Positions 24,815 through 33,239 of a stretch of 64,000 nucleotides of DNA are shown piece by piece (the first letter of the stretch is position 1; every line of letters begins with the position of its first letter). The position numbers and the translations under genes are program-made. This stretch comes from Sphaerobacter thermophilus DSM 20745 (GTDB taxonomy: Bacteria; Chloroflexota; Chloroflexia; Thermomicrobiales; Thermomicrobiaceae), in contig NC_013523.1 in NCBI RefSeq assembly GCF_000024985.1, positions 1,240,001 through 1,304,000 of the forward strand, given 5' to 3'. Below the pieces are notes generated by a model that did not search any database, had not been told where the DNA came from, and saw only the letters and a program-made list of their open reading frames with translations.

Positions 24815-25942
24815 TCACAGATAGTGGGTCACCATGGACCCGATCCACTCGGTCGCGGCCAGTGGGACGTGCTGCCAGCCTGCCTGGCCAAGCCGGGTCA
24901 ATCGCCGCTGGAGCGAGGCGGGACTGGTGAGCCGGGCGTGCTGTCGGCCCGCTGGGTAGAAGTACCGGTAGACGGGATGCGGCTGCCCGCCCCACTTCCG
25001 CTTGTAGCGCACCAAACCCTCCTGACCGGTCGGCACATTTCCCAGGTCGAAGGCGCGGCAACCAGCCTCCCACGCGATGTGAAGCGACTCCCAGTACAAG
25101 AGATCGTGGAGGTGAAGCGTGCTCGTCCGGTCACGCTGACCGATGCCTTCGCCAACCGCCGTCTCCGACACCATGAGGGTGATGGCTCCGCCGACCAGCT
25201 CGGACGAGCCTCCCGACTGCTGCTCGATCAGAATGAGTCGCAGGAACCCCTTGGGGTGCAGGTGATGCCAGGCAGCGTCGAAGAAACGGAACGGGTTGGG
25301 GGGCGACATCTTTCGGCGCATGCCCGCGAGGTAGAGCCGATACCATGCACGCAGGTCATCGATGCTCTTACCCTCCCGCGCCCGGAGGCTGTATTCTTTG
25401 GCTTTCTTGACACCGCGCCGGATATCGCTCTGATACCCAGGAGCGCCGATCCGCAACGGGTCGGTGCGGTTTGGCAGGGGTATCATGTACGTCGGGTACC
25501 ACTCGCAACGCTGCAACGATGGAACGCGCTGATCGAGATCCGGACACAGCGTCTTGAAGTGGAGGTGCTGCCCCACCTCGTACTCGGTGAACTCCACGGC
25601 AGCCTGCACCAGGGCGGTGGCCGCCGCATCGCTGGTTGCCAGCGGTCCGGCCAGCGGCGTGTGCGGGAGGGACCAAAGCGCCTTCCCGCGCAGCCATCCA
25701 TGGCGGTACACGAGCGGGAGAAAACCGCACAGGATTCCCTGGTCGTCCTCGCACGCCAACGCGACCGCCCGGTACCCGAACGTGTCGACCAGCGTTTGGA
25801 ACCACGCAGGATGGTGGAAGGGAAGGCCGTCCGGGTGGGACTCAACGAACGAGGCCACCCGCGGGTCGGCTGTGTGGTCAACCAGCGTTACTCGCAAGTG
25901 TTCCCGTGACAGGGGCGTTTCCAGGAGACTTTCGGTGCGCAT
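24815..25942 (-). CDS. FemAB/GNAT-like (Acetyltransf_6) transferase, paralogue 2
   Basis: 375 residues. It has the same blocks as its neighbours: VDHTADPRVASFVESHPDGL, FHHPAWFQTLVDTFGYRAVA, LACEDDQGILCGFLPLVYRH, then RRGVKKAKEYSLRAREGKSI, MSPPNPFRFFDAAWHHLHPK and GLVRYKRKWGGQPHPVYRYF. It is closest to paralogue 1, including the shared GVKKA(R/K)EYSLR-type middle part. The ATG at 25942 follows GAAGGA with nine bases of spacing. The gap to paralogue 1 is 41 bases, in keeping with one operon. The last 40 residues (basic, LTRLGQAGWQHVPLAATEWI) may form a membrane-contacting helix. The chemistry is inferred from the family only. Confidence 0.8.
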   Translation of the reverse strand: MRTESLLETPLSREHLRVTLVDHTADPRVASFVESHPDGLPFHHPAWFQTLVDTFGYRAVALACEDDQGILCGFLPLVYRHGWLRGKALWSLPHTPLAGPLATSDAAATALVQAAVEFTEYEVGQHLHFKTLCPDLDQRVPSLQRCEWYPTYMIPLPNRTDPLRIGAPGYQSDIRRGVKKAKEYSLRAREGKSIDDLRAWYRLYLAGMRRKMSPPNPFRFFDAAWHHLHPKGFLRLILIEQQSGGSSELVGGAITLMVSETAVGEGIGQRDRTSTLHLHDLLYWESLHIAWEAGCRAFDLGNVPTGQEGLVRYKRKWGGQPHPVYRYFYPAGRQHARLTSPASLQRRLTRLGQAGWQHVPLAATEWIGSMVTHYL

Positions 25943-25971
25943 GATGTCTTGTCCTTCACCACTCTCACGCA

Positions 25972-27081
25972 CTACAGATACCGGTGGATCCAGCGACCGA
26001 GCGGCCTCGTCGCTGCCGGCGGCAGGCGGCGCCAGCACGCAGCCGCAAGCCTGGCCTGCCCCCGAGTGCGCGAGCGCGGACTAGACAGGCGGGTGCCCCA
26101 GTCGGTGGGGGGGTGGAAGTAGCGGAAGAGCGGGCATGCGCGCGCGCCCCACACCTCCTTGAACTGTTGGAGTCCTGTCTGGTCGGGCGCGGCACTGCCC
26201 AGGTCGTAGCGTCGATAACCGGCCTCCCATGCCTGTTTGATGGCCTGGCCTAGGATCAGGTCGCTCGGGTGGTACTGCCGGGCGTCCACCCGGTCGGCAG
26301 CGAACTGATCGGTGACCGTAGTGCTCCCGTGGAGCAAGACGGCTCCGCCGAGGAGTTCTGTGCGTCCGCCCGCTGACCGCTCCGCCAGGAGCAGGCGGAG
26401 CAGTCCCTGCGACCGCATGTGGGTCCAGGCAGCCTCGAAAAGGGAGAGTGGGAGTGGTGGGTGGCCGAGGCGGCGGAGCGTTTGGACGTAGAGGTCGTAC
26501 CACGCGTGGACGTCGGTAACACCTTCGGCGTCGCGAACCCGAACCCCGGCGCGGACCGCCTTGGCTATTCCCCGACGCCGGGACTTGGAAAAGCGAAGGG
26601 CTTCCGACCGATCTGGCAGGTCGATGACGTAGTTCGGGTACCAGTCGACGCGTAGGAACGGCACATCGTTGACTGCGAGATCCGGCAGTTCGGAATGGAT
26701 CTGCAGGCGTTGCCCGGCTGTATCGCCGGCAAGTTCGGCCGCGGTGCGGACCAGCGCCCCTACGGCGGCCCGGCTCCGAGCCAGCGGGCCGGCGATGGGT
26801 GTGTATGGTAGAGACCAGAGCTGTCGGCCACGGAGCAGCCCGCGGCGGTAGAAGAGCGGCAGGACTCCGTGTAGCGCGCCATGCTCGTCCTCGCAGGCCA
26901 GATGAACGGGGGCGAAGTCGAATGTGTCGGCCAGCGTGGCGAGCCACGCAGGATGATGGAATGCCAGCCCGTTCGGGTGTGATGCCACGAACGCAGCCCA
27001 CCGGGGATCGGTAGTCGGATCTACCTGCCGCACGCGAAGCGCCGGCGTGCTGACAGGCCTGTGCTCGATTACGGGCTGCAT
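25972..27081 (-). CDS. FemAB/GNAT-like (Acetyltransf_6) transferase, paralogue 3
   Basis: 369 residues. It keeps VDPTTDPRWAAFVASHPNGL, FHHPAWLATLADTFDFAPVH, LACEDEHGALHGVLPLFYRR, GRQLWSLPYTPIAGPLARS, DLILGQAIKQAWEAGYRRYD and a final VWGARACPLFRYF. The terminal YKxKWG of paralogues 1 and 2 is changed to FKEVWG, and the middle is shorter (RRGIAKAVRAGVRVRDAEGV), which suggests a different acceptor. The ATG at 27081 has an excellent AAAGGAG. It is spaced 29 bases from paralogue 2. Confidence 0.8.
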   Translation of the reverse strand: MQPVIEHRPVSTPALRVRQVDPTTDPRWAAFVASHPNGLAFHHPAWLATLADTFDFAPVHLACEDEHGALHGVLPLFYRRGLLRGRQLWSLPYTPIAGPLARSRAAVGALVRTAAELAGDTAGQRLQIHSELPDLAVNDVPFLRVDWYPNYVIDLPDRSEALRFSKSRRRGIAKAVRAGVRVRDAEGVTDVHAWYDLYVQTLRRLGHPPLPLSLFEAAWTHMRSQGLLRLLLAERSAGGRTELLGGAVLLHGSTTVTDQFAADRVDARQYHPSDLILGQAIKQAWEAGYRRYDLGSAAPDQTGLQQFKEVWGARACPLFRYFHPPTDWGTRLSSPRSRTRGQARLAAACWRRLPPAATRPLGRWIHRYL

Positions 27082-27211
27082 CGACAATCTCCTTTCCCAA
27101 CCCCGGTGTGACCCTGCTAGCGTGTCTCCCGATTGAGTGTGCACGCCCGATGGACCGTACTGGTGTAGGATCGGGGAATCCCGGCCACCGGGGCCGCACA
27201 CGCCGCCTTTC

Positions 27212-28396
27212 TCACAGGTATTGGTAGATCCCCTCGCCGAGATGCTGTGTGACTGTGAGCGGCAGCATCCGCCACGTCGCTTGCGCTGCTGCCCGCATCC
27301 GGCCGCGCGACGCCACGACGTCCATGACGACGTCTTTGGGAGCGGGGTAGAAGTAGCGGTAAAGCGGCCGCGGCTCCGCACCCCACTTCAGTTTGAACCG
27401 CGCCAGGCCGTCGTCTCCCGGCTCCACTTCGCCCAGGTCGAACCGATGGTGTCCTTGCTCCCATGCCGTGTGGATGGCAGTCCACTGGATCAGGTCGTTG
27501 GGGCGTAGCGAGAGCGCGTCCTGACGGTATCCGGTGAAGGCGAACATCGTCGTGCGCGCACAGGGGAAATAGACACATCCGCCCAGCATCTTCGTACCGT
27601 CCGGGGTGGGCAGCTCGGCTAACAGGACCGACATCAGCCCCAGGGGTCTGAGCCGCTCCCAGGCAACACTGAAAAAGCGGAACGAGCGCGGCGGCACGCC
27701 CAGCCGACGCATGGTCAAGAGGTAGAGGTGGTACCATTCGCGCAGCTCATCCAGCGTGTGGACCTCCCGCGTGACCACCCCGTTCTTGAGCGCCTTCTTG
27801 ACTGCCCGTTTGATCCGCTCGCGATGGCGGGACGAGAGGAAAGGGGGTGGCTCCGGCGGGCTAGGCAGGTCCACGACGTATGTCGGATCCCACTGGACAG
27901 GCGCCAACCCTTCGCCGTCCGCGCACAGGTCGGGCGCGTCTGCCTTGATCATGAGCCCTTGATTGCCGCCACTCCTGGCGCGCTCCACTGTGGCGCGGAG
28001 GAGCGCGGCAGTCGCGGTCGGGCTGGTCGTGAGCGGACCGCACACGGGGGTGTGCGGCAGGGACACCAGGCGGCGTCCGCTGATCAGTCCACGCTGCGAG
28101 AAGAGCGGTAAGACTCCCAGCAGGTTCCCGCTCGCATCTTCGCAGGCGAGGTGGGCCGGTTGGTAGCCATAGGTCTCTTCGATCACCTGTGACCAGGCTG
28201 GATGGTGATACACATGCCCATCAGGATGGGCGGTCACGAAGTCCGCCCACCGGCGGTCCGTCTCCGGGTCGATCTCCACGACGCGGAGGGGTTCTGTCAG
28301 GTCGGTGTCTTCACCGACACCAGGCGTGTCTGAACCGGCCGACCGCGCCGGACCGATCAACCCGACATCATCCCTCGCCAGGTGGTTACTCGGCAC
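27212..28396 (-). CDS. FemAB/GNAT-like (Acetyltransf_6) transferase, paralogue 4
   Basis: 394 residues, the most divergent of the four. It has an N-terminal extension of about 35 residues, then EIDPETDRRWADFVTAHPDG, YHHPAWSQVIEETYGYQPAH, LACEDASGNLLGVLPLFSQR, LVSLPHTPVCGPLTTSPTAT, RIKRAVKKALKNGVVTREVH and DGLARFKLKWGAEPRPLYRY. GTG 28396 is chosen because GGAGGA lies five bases upstream; it overlaps the end of the decarboxylase gene by 11 bases, so the two are coupled. That overlap ties the transferase family directly to the lipid-type enzyme. A role in acylating an amine made by the upstream enzymes is a reasonable guess, not shown. Confidence 0.8.
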   Translation of the reverse strand: MPSNHLARDDVGLIGPARSAGSDTPGVGEDTDLTEPLRVVEIDPETDRRWADFVTAHPDGHVYHHPAWSQVIEETYGYQPAHLACEDASGNLLGVLPLFSQRGLISGRRLVSLPHTPVCGPLTTSPTATAALLRATVERARSGGNQGLMIKADAPDLCADGEGLAPVQWDPTYVVDLPSPPEPPPFLSSRHRERIKRAVKKALKNGVVTREVHTLDELREWYHLYLLTMRRLGVPPRSFRFFSVAWERLRPLGLMSVLLAELPTPDGTKMLGGCVYFPCARTTMFAFTGYRQDALSLRPNDLIQWTAIHTAWEQGHHRFDLGEVEPGDDGLARFKLKWGAEPRPLYRYFYPAPKDVVMDVVASRGRMRAAAQATWRMLPLTVTQHLGEGIYQYL

Positions 28397-29249
28397 GGGA
28401 TTCCTCCAATACTCCACTGGGCGAGACTTCGATCCCTCGAAGTCCCCTCCCGTCGATGATGCCGAGGATCGACTCCCCGGCCGTGACGTGCTCGCCAGGA
28501 CGGACGGTCACGCGCAGTCCCTCGACTGCGGGCAGCACTAGATCCACCTGTGAACCGAGGCGGATCACGCCGATGCGCTGGCCCAATGAGACCTCCTGGC
28601 CTTCGTTCACGAACGACGCGATCTGGCGGACGAGACGCGAAGCGATCTGCACCACTGCGACCTGGAGGTCGCCGTTCTCGATGACAGTGGTGACGCGCTC
28701 GTTGGCGAAGATCATGTGCGGGTCCCGCAGCGAGCCGAACAATCCGGGGAAGCGTCGGAGCGACGCGATTCGGCCCGCGATCGGGGCCCGATTCACGTGC
28801 ACGTCCAGGAAGCTCATCCCGATGCCGATCACGATGGCACTCTGAATCTGCAGCGGGGTTCCAGTCAGTTCGCGCAGGGTGTAGTTCCGGCCGTGCTTGG
28901 TGGCCACCGGTAGTTCGCCGTTGGATGAGTGGTGGACGTAGAGCACGGTGCCATCGGCCGGACTGACGATGGCGTCGTCGCGGTCGGGAGCAACGCGCTC
29001 CGGATCGCGGTAGAAGCGATAGGCGAGCACCGCAAAGGCCCCCGCGAGCGTCGACGCACCGGTCAGGACGGCGCGAACACGACCGCTGAGCGCGAGGGCT
29101 TTGCCGAGCATGGTCACCAGGGTAGCCGACGCGGTCGCCAGTGCCGTGACCGCCGCCGCGGTGCGGCGTAGACCGAGCTGCCACTTCCAGGCCAATGCGA
29201 GTGCGGTACCGAGGGCCGCCAGGCCCCCGGCGACGACGTAAGAAAACAT
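28386..29249 (-). CDS. Phosphatidylserine-decarboxylase-like protein
   Basis: 287 residues. Two hydrophobic N-terminal segments (VVAGGLAALGTALALAW and a second near residues 57-77) precede the decarboxylase core: YRFYRDPERVAPDRDD, IVSPADGTVLYVHH, SFLDVHVNRAPIAGRI, HMIFANERVTTVIENG, GVIRLGSQVDLVLPAVEGL. The Gly-Ser in RLGSQVDL is where this pyruvoyl family cuts itself. Known members decarboxylate phosphatidylserine or archaetidylserine, giving an amine head group at the membrane. In this operon, between an ATP-grasp ligase and four acyl/aminoacyl-transferase-like proteins, it could make an amine acceptor other than ordinary phosphatidylethanolamine; that is inference. The ATG is four bases from the upstream stop. 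Confidence 0.85.
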   Translation of the reverse strand: MFSYVVAGGLAALGTALALAWKWQLGLRRTAAAVTALATASATLVTMLGKALALSGRVRAVLTGASTLAGAFAVLAYRFYRDPERVAPDRDDAIVSPADGTVLYVHHSSNGELPVATKHGRNYTLRELTGTPLQIQSAIVIGIGMSFLDVHVNRAPIAGRIASLRRFPGLFGSLRDPHMIFANERVTTVIENGDLQVAVVQIASRLVRQIASFVNEGQEVSLGQRIGVIRLGSQVDLVLPAVEGLRVTVRPGEHVTAGESILGIIDGRGLRGIEVSPSGVLEESRAE

Positions 29250-29252
29250 GTC

Positions 29253-30548
29253 TTAGAACCCCCGTTTGATCGCTTCGTACGGGATCAGTGCGAGTTCGAA
29301 GATCCCGGGAAGGGGATCCTCGCGCGCGAAGACCGACTCGATGTGGATGCCGCGCAGCGAGCGCAGGTAGGAGCGCAAGGACAGGGTCCCAGCCTTGATC
29401 TCGACGGCGCCGGTCGGCAGGTCCGTCACCAGGCGGATCCAACGGATACCCGGCTGGGCACGGCAGGGCTCGACCGGCAGGCCAACCTGGTCGGCGTACA
29501 GGAGGTACGGGAAGTCCACCCCCGCCCGTTGCCCGAGGGTGTGGTAGCCCCAGGCACGCGCGTTGATGTCAAGGAGCTTGTACCGCCCGTCGCGCGGATC
29601 GAGCTTGTACTCCATCTCCACGAGGCCGTAGAAATTGACGTGGCGCAGGAAGCGCTCGGACAACTCTTCGAGCAGAGGGATATCGACGGTCTCAGCCAGG
29701 GTGCTCGCCCGCCCGAACTCCGGCGGGTGCTGGCGCCGCCGCTGGGCGACCATGCTGCCGATCGCCTGCCCGTCCTTGTAGAAGGCGCAGTAGGCGAACT
29801 GGTGGCGCCCGTCGCCGGGTATCACTTCCTGCACCATCGCTTCGCCGGGCTCGACCAACGCCGCGGCGCGCTGGAACTTTTCCCGCAACTCCTCGCGGTT
29901 GTCCGCTCGCCAGGCTTTCGCCTTCGTCGCGTAGATGAAGTGCTCCTTGATGGCAGGCTTGATTGCGACCGGGAATTCGAGATCCAGCTCGTCGAGCTCA
30001 CCGACATCTCGGGGACACCAGGTGCGCGGTGCCGGGATGCCGAGTTGACCGGCCATGTCGTAAGTCCGGCGCTTGTCCCAGATCCACTGGACGCTGTCCC
30101 AACCAGGGCTCGGCACGCGAAACTGGGTGGCGAGTGTGTCGCGGTAGCGGGCAAAGGCCGCCACGTTCTCATCTCGGGTTGGGTACAGGATCCATCCGTC
30201 CAGTCCAAGTCGCCGCCCGACGTCGAGGACCGTGTCGACTGCGCGCTGCTCATCGAGGAGGTCGGGGACGCGGACGTGGTGCGTGGTGTACCGGGAGACC
30301 CGGCTGACCGAGATCTCGTCGTCGATAACGCACACCGGGATGCCGCGCCGTCCGAGGCTCCGGACGATGCCGAGCCCAGGGAAGTTCCCGCCGACGACGA
30401 CGGCACCGACCGTCTCCGTACCCGGGTAGGCACCGAACTGGGTCCAGCGTGGCTCGGTGCGGGCCGGGCTGTCCGCGTCCTGTCGATCGACGGTGCTCGC
30501 AGCACCCCGTTCCGACGCTGTGTGCTCCCGAATGGTGCGTTCGGTCAC
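29253..30548 (-). CDS. ATP-grasp ligase, carboxylate-amine type
   Basis: 431 residues. After a low-complexity N-terminus of about 45 residues come the pre-ATP-grasp Rossmann part (VGAVVVGGNFPGLGIVRSLG, VCVIDDEISVSRVSRYTTHH), the ATP-grasp lysines and glycine-rich region (WDKRRTYDMAGQLGIPAPRT, PVAIKPAIKEHFIYATKAKA) and the metal-binding end (YGLVEMEYKLDPRDGRYKLL, DINARAWGYH). This matches stand-alone ATP-grasp proteins that join a carboxylate to an amine or activate it as acyl phosphate. The GTG start at 30548 follows GGAAGGG. It is followed within four bases by the decarboxylase gene. Substrates are unknown. Confidence 0.85.
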   Translation of the reverse strand: MTERTIREHTASERGAASTVDRQDADSPARTEPRWTQFGAYPGTETVGAVVVGGNFPGLGIVRSLGRRGIPVCVIDDEISVSRVSRYTTHHVRVPDLLDEQRAVDTVLDVGRRLGLDGWILYPTRDENVAAFARYRDTLATQFRVPSPGWDSVQWIWDKRRTYDMAGQLGIPAPRTWCPRDVGELDELDLEFPVAIKPAIKEHFIYATKAKAWRADNREELREKFQRAAALVEPGEAMVQEVIPGDGRHQFAYCAFYKDGQAIGSMVAQRRRQHPPEFGRASTLAETVDIPLLEELSERFLRHVNFYGLVEMEYKLDPRDGRYKLLDINARAWGYHTLGQRAGVDFPYLLYADQVGLPVEPCRAQPGIRWIRLVTDLPTGAVEIKAGTLSLRSYLRSLRGIHIESVFAREDPLPGIFELALIPYEAIKRGF

Positions 30549-30607
30549 GGCCTGTTCGCCCTTCCAACCTGTTCCTCGCGGCGGTGTCGTGCGATGTGCG
30601 AGCCGGG

Positions 30608-31300
30608 TTAGCGGTGGTCGCTGGCTGCCACCTGCGACTCGGACGCAGCTCGGGTAAAGTCACGGCGATCCCCGAGCAGCGCATCGTGCTCGCGGCTGTA
30701 GTACGTGGCGAGAGACTCGTCCTGCGGTCTCGGGGTGATGCGGTCAGCGAGCGGCATCGTTTGCTGGAAAAGCGTCCACCCGTACTCCAACGCACGGGCG
30801 TACACGTCTTGGACTTCGTCAAACTCGGGGTAGATGGAGTACTCCACCTGGGCGATGATTGGCCCGTCGTCGATCCCCGGTGTGATCTCGTGGATGGTGA
30901 CGCCGTGCTTCTGCTCGCCGTTCTTCAGCGCCCAGTTGATTGGCGACACGCCCCGGTAGCGGGGGAGGGGGCCGTTGTGGAGATTCCAAATCCGCTCACA
31001 CTTGGCGATGAACCACGGGCGGATGATGTGCCCGTAGAAAACCGACATTGCCAGGTCGACGCGCCAGGAGGCGTCGTGCACCCCTTCGATGTCCCGGTAG
31101 TGCCCGGAGGAGACGACAGGGACACCGTGCTCGTGTGCCCAGGCCGTCAACGAATCGGTCCAGATCGGCTCGGGAACCACCGGAACGACCTGTGTCAGGT
31201 GGTAGTCAGGGCTTCGATGAAACCAGTCGGCGATCCGGATGGCCAGGGTTCCTTTCCCGAGCACGATGACGGTGCGCGGTCGACTGGGCTGCAGGCTCAT
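30608..31300 (-). CDS. Formyltransferase-fold protein (Fmt/sugar N-formyltransferase-like)
   Basis: 230 residues, the N10-formyltetrahydrofolate-dependent formyltransferase domain without the C-terminal RNA-binding domain of Fmt. Asn106 and His108 in IWNLHNGPLPRYRG, and Asp144 in GIDDGPII, match the catalytic residues N106/H108/D144 of E. coli methionyl-tRNA formyltransferase. A true fmt is present at 62507-63451, so this one most likely formylates a small amine, such as an amino sugar. Sugar N-formyltransferases occur in polysaccharide loci and often have such short forms. The ATG at 31300 follows GTGAGGA. It is the first gene of the leftward FemAB unit. Confidence 0.8.
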   Translation of the reverse strand: MSLQPSRPRTVIVLGKGTLAIRIADWFHRSPDYHLTQVVPVVPEPIWTDSLTAWAHEHGVPVVSSGHYRDIEGVHDASWRVDLAMSVFYGHIIRPWFIAKCERIWNLHNGPLPRYRGVSPINWALKNGEQKHGVTIHEITPGIDDGPIIAQVEYSIYPEFDEVQDVYARALEYGWTLFQQTMPLADRITPRPQDESLATYYSREHDALLGDRRDFTRAASESQVAASDHR

Positions 31301-32215
31301 GGGTGTGGTCCTCACCTTCGGCGCTGGTGACGATCGAGAGGGCATTACCGTTGCCAACACCCGTTTGCGCCGCGATGCCGGCGGCGTGGGTGCTGTCCGT
31401 CTACTACCCAGTGAGCCTAGTTGGGCCAGATGAACTCTCGCTTACCGGACATTGCCAACAACCTAACAATTCTTGGATCCCTGGCAAGAACGTGGACACT
31501 GCCGCGTCCATACAGGGGATAAGGAGCGCCCAGGGGCGTGAATTGGACGCCATTGGACACTGTCCGGAGGCGTCGAGAGTGATTGCGTGGACTCCACGTG
31601 GGTAAACCACGCCGGCGTGGTCGCTCCTCTGGGCACTGGGGAGTCGGTTGCAGGGTGAGTGTCGTCCCGTTCCTGGTGTTCACTCCGACCCCCGAACCGG
31701 CCGGCCTTTCCAACCGGATGATGATGGATGTCGCCTCGGATCGCAGGTTCGGGTCGGTGTTCGGTACTGGCGGGCGAACGGCTGCGCTCCACTGAGTTCA
31801 CCGTGTGGGGATGTTCACAGGGGCGTCCGCTCCAAGCCCCGGAATAGCCACCCGCCTCGAGGGCGCTGCGGAGCCCGGCGATGCACTGACGTTGGGACCG
31901 GTCGTCAGGTGCAGGGTTGGGCGTGCGCTGCGGCCCGTGCGTCCCTTCTAGGCGGGCACGGTGGCGGCGCCCGCAGTCACCAAGAGTGGTACCAGCAAGT
32001 CAGAGAGGATTGCCTGCACCCGGTGTGCCACGGATACTGACAGAGTGGTCAGCTATTCCCGTGGTCAGTCGCTGGTGCGGAAGCAGATGCGGACTGTTCC
32101 GAAACGGAACAGACGCCGCCCCTGTCGATATGGTCGGTGGCCGATCGACTATCCAAAGAGGTTGTTATCTTCAGCGGCTCCGGTGATGCCGGAGCCTAGC
32201 GAGACGGAGCCGAGG
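31301..32215. other. Gene-free region between divergent units
   Basis: 915 bases with no reading frame that looks coding: the frames present are short, arginine-rich and on both strands. Three related elements reading GGACATTGCC, GGACACTGCC and GGACACTGTCC lie at 31447-31456, 31494-31503 and 31555-31565; the last is nearly palindromic. Two GTGGTCAG copies lie around 32046-32068. It should hold the promoters of the leftward FemAB unit and of the rightward VOC gene, but I cannot fix them. Confidence 0.5.
32176..32196 (+). promoter_or_regulatory. Hairpin in the 5' untranslated region of the VOC gene
   Basis: GGCTCCGG and CCGGAGCC pair perfectly around a five-base loop, ending 19 bases before the ATG at 32216. 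It may protect the mRNA or limit ribosome access. Confidence 0.35.
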
Positions 32216-32695
32216 ATGGCGCAGACGATCACTCCGTGCCTGTGGTTCAACGGTCAGGCCGAGGAGGCCACAAACTTCTACCTGTCGGTCTTCCCCAACT
32301 CGGAGGTGCTCAACGTCACCCGCTACACCGAGGTGGGACCGGGCGAGCCGGGGTCCGTCGTCACGATCTCCTTCCGGCTCAACGGCCAGGAGTACCTTGC
32401 CCTGAATGGTGGGCCGGAGTTCAAGTTCAACGAGGCCGTGTCCTTCATCATCGACTGTGCAACGCAGGAAGAGGTCGACCACTACTGGGAGAAGCTGACC
32501 GCTGATGGCGGCGAGCCTGGTCCCTGCGGGTGGCTGAAGGACAAGTTCGGGGTTTCCTGGCAGGTCGTCCCATCGATCCTGGACGAGTACCTCCGGGATG
32601 AGGATCGCGAGCGGGCGAACCGCGTCATGGAGACGATGCTCAAGATGTCTAAGCTCGACATCGCCGAGCTCCAGCGCGCATACGAGGGACGTTAG
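32216..32695 (+). CDS. VOC-superfamily (PhnB/3-demethylubiquinone-9-methyltransferase-like) protein
   Basis: 159 residues. MAQTITPCLWFNGQAEEATN, FYLSVFPNSEVLNVTRYTEV, FRLNGQEYLALNGGPEFKFN, AVSFIIDCATQEEVDHYWEK, LTADGGEPGPCGWLKDKFGV, SWQVVPSILDEYLRDEDRER: these are the standard blocks of the PhnB-like glyoxalase/dioxygenase fold family. The family name is misleading; no methyltransferase activity is implied and the cellular role is unknown. The ATG at 32216 follows GGAG...GAGG. Open frame upstream is not supported by a ribosome site. Confidence 0.88.
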   Translation: MAQTITPCLWFNGQAEEATNFYLSVFPNSEVLNVTRYTEVGPGEPGSVVTISFRLNGQEYLALNGGPEFKFNEAVSFIIDCATQEEVDHYWEKLTADGGEPGPCGWLKDKFGVSWQVVPSILDEYLRDEDRERANRVMETMLKMSKLDIAELQRAYEGR

Positions 32696-32705
32696 GCCAG
32701 GGACT

Positions 32706-32729
32706 GTGCGGCGGGCGACTCCGCCGCAC
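32706..32729 (+). terminator. Hairpin after the VOC gene
   Basis: GTGCGGCGG and CCGCCGCAC pair perfectly (9 bp, loop of six) 11 bases past the stop codon. No T tract follows. Confidence 0.5.
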
Positions 32730-32863
32730 GGCTCGCTCAACGCGCCCGCCGAGAGCTAGTGCCTCGCTGGGTTCCACCGCAGACGGCGTGACAGCGCGCT
32801 GCGGGATCGTACGCCGACGCCCGAAGCGTGGCGCCATGCCGGGCGCTGGGAAGACAACAAGAC

Positions 32864-32883
32864 GGCGACCCAGATGGGTCGCC
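32864..32883 (-). terminator. Terminator of the left tRNA-Asp gene
   Basis: On the minus strand GGCGACCC and GGGTCGCC form a stem (loop ATCT) 18 bases past the tRNA, followed by GTCTTGTTGTCTT. Confidence 0.7.
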
Positions 32884-32901
32884 ATCTGTGAACTCTTGCA
32901 G

Positions 32902-32975
32902 CGGGAGCGACGGGATTCGAACCCGCGATCTCAGCCTTGACAGGGCTGCATGTTAGGCCACTACACCACGCCCCC
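32902..32975 (-). tRNA. tRNA-Asp (GTC)
   Basis: 74 nt. Acceptor arm GGGGGCG / CGCTCCC, D arm TGTAGTGGCCTAACA, anticodon loop CTGTCAA in the stem CAGCC/GGCTG, T arm GCGGGTTCGAATCCCGT, discriminator G. The CCA end is not encoded. A near-identical second copy lies 174 bases upstream. Confidence 0.95.
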
Positions 32976-33112
32976 ACGCTATCGGTCCATACTTTACCAT
33001 GTTTTTCGCCGTCGTGCCCGCGCCGGCTGGTTCCTCCGTGGCCATGCGCGAGACTACGATGCCGCATACGATCCGTATGGCACCAGAACCGGACTCTGCG
33101 GCAAACAACACA

Positions 33113-33130
33113 GCGACCCGCGTGGGTCGC
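33113..33130 (-). terminator. Terminator of the right tRNA-Asp gene
   Basis: GCGACCC and GGGTCGC form a 7-bp stem; the minus strand then reads TGTGTTGTTTGCC. It lies between the two tRNA genes and closely resembles the terminator of the other copy. Confidence 0.6.
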
Positions 33131-33149
33131 CGTGTGAGATGCTGTCTGG

Positions 33150-33223
33150 CGGAAGCGACGGGATTCGAACCCGCGATCTCAGCCTTGACAGGGCTGCATG
33201 TTAGGCCACTACACCACGCCTCC
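33150..33223 (-). tRNA. tRNA-Asp (GTC), second copy
   Basis: 74 nt, identical to the other copy except in the acceptor arm, where GGAGGCG pairs with CGCTTCC: the third pair is A-U instead of G-C. The paired change shows that both copies are kept functional. It has its own promoter. Confidence 0.95.
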
Positions 33224-33239
33224 AGGCCAACCGGCCGGT

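Noticed and set aside
27212-28396. Treating the four FemAB-like genes as transposon-duplicated or pseudogenes
   Set aside because: All four have intact frames, ribosome sites and conserved C-terminal blocks; no transposase or inverted terminal repeats lie between them.
30608-31300. A second methionyl-tRNA formyltransferase
   Set aside because: It lacks the C-terminal RNA-binding domain and a true fmt is present at 62507.
31583-31801. Overlapping plus and minus frames of 70 and 112 codons in the gene-free region
   Set aside because: No ribosome sites, skewed composition and no similarity to any family I recognise.
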